From Siphonodentalium dalli (lineage: Eukaryota > Mollusca > Scaphopoda > Gadilida > Siphonodentaliidae): a DNA stretch of 64,000 nucleotides. The notes under the pieces were generated by a model. It was given only the letters and a program-made list of their open reading frames with translations, was not told the origin of the DNA and searched no databases. Positions 51,501-57,500 of this stretch are shown piece by piece. The position numbers and the translations under genes were made by a program. The stretch spans positions 1,058,001 through 1,122,000 of the forward strand of contig CP136061.1 in NCBI GenBank assembly GCA_032622095.1, written 5' to 3'. The number at the start of each line of letters is the position of its first letter. Position 1 is the stretch's first letter.

Positions 51501-54500
51501 GCATATATAAGAGAATGCATTGGCACAGGGCATAACTGTAACTATCACAATGTGGTCAAGGAGCCGGTTACAATGATATCCATATTTGTATGGTTCTATT
51601 GAGACAGACCGAAGATATTTTAGGCTGTTGAAGCTTTATTTGGCCGGTTTTGGCCGGTTTGTTGGGTAAAGGGTTAAACTGGCTCACACTATCACATTAC
51701 TCTGGCTACACAAATCTCAAATCTAAATATGATAGTGTGACACCAGACTGTGTTGATGGAACAGAGAAGTCAGTGTCACATATAGTTGCTCAGATTGATG
51801 ACAGCAGCATCAGTGATGATAATGATGAAACTTTAAACGCTGACAGTTCAGACAGTAATCATTACACACTAGTTATAGCAAGTTTATTGTTGAAACTATT
51901 ATACTTCAAACTATCTATAAACGAGTAATATGTGGTTCCGTGTATCCTTGATTTATCATATCAACAGATAGTGAACCGATTAGTGAAATCACTCTTTTCT
52001 ATTTCTGCATCGCTCAACTCACAGGTACAGAACAGACACATTACCACTGACAGTGTTAAACGGATTATTTCCATTAAGGGAGGTGAATGTTCTCTGAATC
52101 TACACATATAAACTCATTATACTGACATGGCACAGGATGGAAGTGAAAGAAATTACTTATACAACCACATACCACTTGTCAGTACAAAGTGTTGTATTTC
52201 ATGACGTATAACCATGTATCGGTGTTCATGAGATGTTTTCTACAACAGATTGTCAATTACTAATTTCCACATAATGTATAAGTGGCCATCATTGATGTAA
52301 TTTTTTGCACGATTACATGATTTTTCAATCACAAATGCAGCAATGACGTAGCAATATGGTGGCCAATTTGGATTATGGTGGCCATTTTGAGATAACTTTC
52401 ATCATTAATATGGTCAGTTTATCAGTTTTCTTTTATTATTTCATAATCCAAGAACAATTAAGACATACATTCATCAAAGTGCATGCTGAAAAGACTAATT
52501 TTCAGACCCAGCAACATTACACGTGTTAAAAAAATATGACTATATGGCACCCATTTAGAATTTTGGTAGCCACTTTGAAATATTCATCATTAATGTGGTC
52601 ATTTGATTAGGTTTTATTAAACAAAATTGGCTGCCATTTTGAAATAACATTCTTCCTTTATGTGTTCAATTTTGTTTTTATCAATTCATCATCTAATAAC
52701 AATTTAGACATACAATATCAATGTTACACTCTGATAAGACTTAACTTTCAGTCGCAGCAACATTACACAGGATTGAGGAAATTGGCCATATGGCGGCCGT
52801 TTTGGATTTTGGCAGCCATTTTGAAATGACATCAATCCTTAATGTGGTCAATTTATTAGTTATTTTATTAATTCATCATCCCATAACAATTAAAACATAC
52901 ACACATCAATGTTTCATGCCGCTAAGACTAACATTCAGTCCCAGCAACAAAACACATGATAGGAAAATTGACCATATGGCATCCATTTTGGAATTTGGCT
53001 GCATTTTGAAATAACATTCATCCTTTTTGTGGTCAATTTATTAGTTGTCTTCATTAATTGATAATCTAAGAACTATTAATACATACATACATCAATGTTT
53101 CATGCTGCTAAGACTAACTTTGAGTCCCAGCAACATAACATAGGATAAGAAAATTGACCATATGGCGTCCATTTTGGATATTTTGGCGGCCAGTTTGAAA
53201 TAACATTCATCCTGAATGTGGTCAATTTATTACTTTTTTTTATCAATTCATCATCTAATAACAATTTAGACATAAAACCTAAATGTTTCATTCTGATATG
53301 ACTAATTTCAGTTGCAGAAACATTACACATGATTTACCATATGGTGGCCATTTTGTACTTTGGCGGCCATTTTGAAATAAAATCCATCATTAATTTGGTC
53401 AGTTTACAAGTTATTTTATTAACTCATCATTTAATAACATTTACGACATACATATATCGATGCTTTATGCTGATAAGACTAACTTTCAGTCCCAGCAACA
53501 TTACACATGATAGGAAAATTGGCCTTATGGTGGCCATTTTGGATTTTGGCGGCCATTTTGGATCAAAATCATCATCAATATGGTTGGTCTGTTAGTGCTT
53601 TTATCAAGACATCACCTGACAACAGTTTAGTCATGGATATATCAAGGTTTCATGCTGATAAAACTGAACTTTAACACCATCAATGCGACACATGATTAAA
53701 AAATTTGACTTATGTCGGCCATTTTGGATTTTGGAGGCCATCTTGGATTCAAGGACATTTTCAAGGTGGCCCATTTTTTATTTTGAATTGTGATGATCAT
53801 TCTATCCAAAAACATTCTCAAAAGTTTGACACTAAATTTTTTTAGATTTTCTCTGGCATGCACCTGTCTATACAGATTAATGTTAACAATCAGACAACAT
53901 GTGTTTCTCATTAACAGTAACATCCACTTGTAATACTCGTTAGTTCATTGTGTTTTGATAGCGCATTTTACATAAGTACCAACATTCAACATTCAATTCC
54001 TAAACATGAATCGTAAACGAAAGTTAGATTTCGGAGATAGTGCGGAACCGTCTACTAAAATGAAAAAAGTGACCGATTTCTTTGGAAAGCCATCTATGGA
54101 ACGGACTCCTGATAAAACTGTAGTATGCGCTAAAGTAGTTGAATCGACAAAATCGTGTGATGCAACACCGTTGAAAAATCAAATGAACAATATTATCGTT
54201 CACAATGCCACGAGAACACCACAACAGGATTTGAAGAAACGCTTCTTTAGAGAAGAATGGAAGTTAAATCGCCAGTGGTTGTCTTACGATGAAGACAAAC
54301 ATGTAATGTTCTGTACAACATGCCGGGCTGCGGATGTTACCAATATGTTTGTATCTGGCTGTAATATCTTGGAAGAAAGATTCCATACAGAAACATGAAA
54401 ATTCCAAAGGTATGCATATTTATTCATTCACATCACGCTCGATCATGCATGATCTAAATCATCGCCAGAAATATGTATAGCAAATGTTTCCGTGTGATCC

Positions 54501-57500
54501 GAGTCTTGTCTTCGTAAATCCATGCGTTTATTTGATCGCAGCACCTCTGATTCAGTTGAGTCAGAGTAATTTAGATTTCTTCAATTTGTATTCTCTATAT
54601 ACACTGATTAGTCTGAATGCCATACACTGATTAGTCTGAATGCCATACACTGATTAGTCTGAATGCCATGCAGTGATTAAGATGAGTGAAGAACTGAGTG
54701 CATAATTATCATGAAACATACAATGGGAAGCAACTCTATCTACAAATAAATGTTTTTACACTCCTGAATCTCCGGTCAAATTCGTTAATCTTCGTGGAAA
54801 ATATCACGAATCTTATGAATCTATCGATCTTTTTTATAATTAAATTAAATTTATTTATATATTACAAGTATCTAATAATATAAATTAATTTATTTCAGGA
54901 AATAATTCTCACAGTGCTGCCATGCGAATAATTAGAGACGGTAAATCAATGAAAGACGCGCAGAAAGTTGTATTGTTCAGGGCAGCTGTTCAGGGCGGAA
55001 AAATCTATCACTGCCGCCATGAAAAATGTTTACTTCAAGGCGAAAAACCACTTGTCCAACAGTTTGTTTGAATGAATAAATGCACTGTTCCTAGAACAAG
55101 GAAACATCGACCTATCAACTCTTCGGGTGGATAAACACACGACATACGGCCACAATCGGAGTGTAAATGAGTTCCAAAAATAAATTTTGCTGTTATCGAT
55201 GATTCAATAATCGAGGAAATTAATCAAAGTTCGTGTTTTAGCATTATGCTGGATGAATATACTGACATTTCAACCTCGCAAACTGTAGTCATTCACGGAC
55301 GTTACTTAATTCGATCTGATGGACGCTACAACCCAAAGAGTGTTCTGCTTAGTGTTACAGAGCTCCAAGAAAATATAACGACAGCAATTCATTCCGTTCT
55401 CGACAGGGGTCCGTGACTACCCGCCCCTGAGACGACCCGCCCCCGAGACAACCCGCCCGGGACAACCCGCCCGCATAAAATTAATTAAGAGTAATTAGGG
55501 GCTAATTAGGAGGTGTAAGGGGATTATGAGATGTTTATTTAACGAACTGGGTTGTTCTTTATAGATTTTTATTTGATGTAACAATAAATACACATGTAAT
55601 ATAATATGAACACAAAAATGTATCACCGATAATATGTTTATTCGAGTTTAATGAATGAAGTTTAAAAACAAAAATTAAAAATGGAATGAACGGAACCTGT
55701 CTTTGCTAGGCTTGCAAATGAAATTAAGGTCGACGGCCACACACATCACAATCAACGGCATGTTGCTTAGGTAGCACCTCCAATTCGCAGTGAATGCAAG
55801 GAAATGTGCTTGCAGAATGAAGATATAACCCACACTCGAGAGTTAATATACCCAGTTCCGTCGGCATCGTTCAAACGTTGTTTGTATACTCACCTCCTCC
55901 AGTTAAGATCAGTAAACACATGTTTTGTTGGTCAAAATCTTTAATAATATATCATCAAAGAACATAAAAGAACACAATTACTATCAACAATTTCTGGACA
56001 ACCCGCCAGTGTTTATCGGGACGACCCGCCCCGAAAACAGCAGAAGGGCGGGTTGTCTCAGGGGCGAATAATAGGATATGATTTCCCATGGATTAACGCT
56101 GTCTACTGCATAGCACATCGCTTGAACTTAGCAAGTTGTGATGCAGCTGAACAGGTGTACTATTTAACCAAATTCCAGAACACACTTAAATCAATATATT
56201 CATTCTTCAGCAGGTCACCAAAACATCAATGAGAATTGGAAACAATTCTTTGATACCAACACGACAAAAATAAAGCAGGTGTGTTCAACGCGATGGTTGT
56301 CATTCGAAGGAAGTGTTCATTCCATTGTTGATATTAAACTTGCCTAGTTTACTTACAGTGTTCTTCGATGATGGGAGTCCAAAAGCAACCGGTGTTTATA
56401 GGATCTTATAGAGAAATAGCATCCAACAAATTCCTATATGTAGCTCATTTCATGTGTGATGTTTTAAAACAATGTGCAATTCTTAGTAAAACATTTCAAT
56501 ACTCGGTTATCGACTTCACCGACATTGATCCTCTGGCGAAATTAACGATATCAAAGGTAGAACAGTTCTCAAAATCACCGGGACCTTGTTTGAAAAGTTT
56601 TCACTCTGAATTGCCACCGAAACAGCGATCTGATTCAGATGCAGAGTATACGCACAGCTTTCCGTTACACGGGCATGGCATAAAGGACGGACGGAAAGTT
56701 CGCAAAGACGCACAATCAGCTTGCCGCAAGTTTTCTTCAGCACTGGTTGAAAATCTCAAATGAGGACGCAGAAGTGTTGACAGGTTTGACAACAATTTTC
56801 GATCCTGCATTCAAACCTAGGCAGATAGAAAATGCAATTCCTAAACTACTAACATTCAGACAACGGACTGATAAGGATATTACACTGGAAGATCTTACAT
56901 CAAGTATAGAAACATTTCGAAGTGTGTGTAAGGGTTAAGTGTGTGTAAGGGTTAAGTGTGTGTAAGGGTTAAGTGTGTGTAAGGGTTAAGTGTGTGTAAG
57001 GGTTAAGTGTGTGTAAGGGGAAGAAAGATATGAACGACATCGATGATCTTGTTCAGTTTGACAAAGAAAGGATACATATCCTACAATTTTAGACTTTGCA
57101 GAAACACTACCAGTGTCGACTGTGGAATGTGAGAGGGCCTTCTCGTACCAAAATTTAATCAAAGATAAACGGCGAAACAGACTTTCTGTTCCACATTTAA
57201 ACTTGTTAATGAAAATTGCAACTGAAGGCCCTCCAATGTTTGATTTTAATTTTGGTAAATCATTTAATAAATGGGCAGATGTAAAATCTCGCAGAATTTT
57301 TAATGTTTGATTATTAATATTGTTCTCATTGTTGTCATTTTACCTACCAGAACCTGTTAAATTATATTAGAATAAATATTTGAGTTAATTAGCTTGTGTT
57401 GTTCTTTGAATATGTTTAAAAGTGGCTCCAAAAACATGGGTTGAAAAAATGTGGCTCAAGTAAATGAAAAGTGGCTAAAAAAATCACAAGTGGCTAAGTT

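Larger units (their letters stand above)
47588..53845. mobile_element. Foldback-like element with tandem-repeat arms
   Basis: Outer ends are inverted copies: CTAAAAAAATTTAGTGTCAA at 47588 and TTGACACTAAATTTTTTTAG ending 53845. Inverted arms (about 47588-49800 and 52290-53845) are built from ~185-bp units with AAAATGGCCGCCA, GGCCAATTTTCCTATC, ATGTTGCTGGGACTGAAAGT, TTATCAGCATGAAAC and GATGAATTAATAAA. Terminal units of both arms share the run to CTTGAATCCAAGATGG. The centre holds M2, family K, E4, D3 and a coding fragment. Arm architecture suits a foldback transposon; class unproven. Confidence 0.8.
54006..57310 (+). pseudogene. Decayed hAT transposase (ZNF862/TTF-zinc-finger type)
   Basis: Order is right for a hAT transposase. 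54006-54398: Met start, basic N-terminus, then [13 protein letters not shown] and VMFCTTCR (TTF/BED-like finger start). 55200-55400: [16 protein letters not shown]. 56080-56220: [15 protein letters not shown] and FFSRSPKHQ. 56280-56330: [16 protein letters not shown]. 56368-56760: a further RNase-H-fold region. 57110-57310: [20 protein letters not shown], the hAT C-terminal dimerisation block, with a stop after [11 protein letters not shown]. Broken by frameshifts, stops (one after 54398), a 0.65-kb insertion at ~55407 and a 17-bp minisatellite at 56925. Sits in amidase intron 2, opposite strand. Confidence 0.85.

Noticed and set aside
56922-57020. Telomere-like AAGGGTTAAG repeats
   Set aside because: Period is 17 bp with GTGTGT between; not a TTAGGG array.
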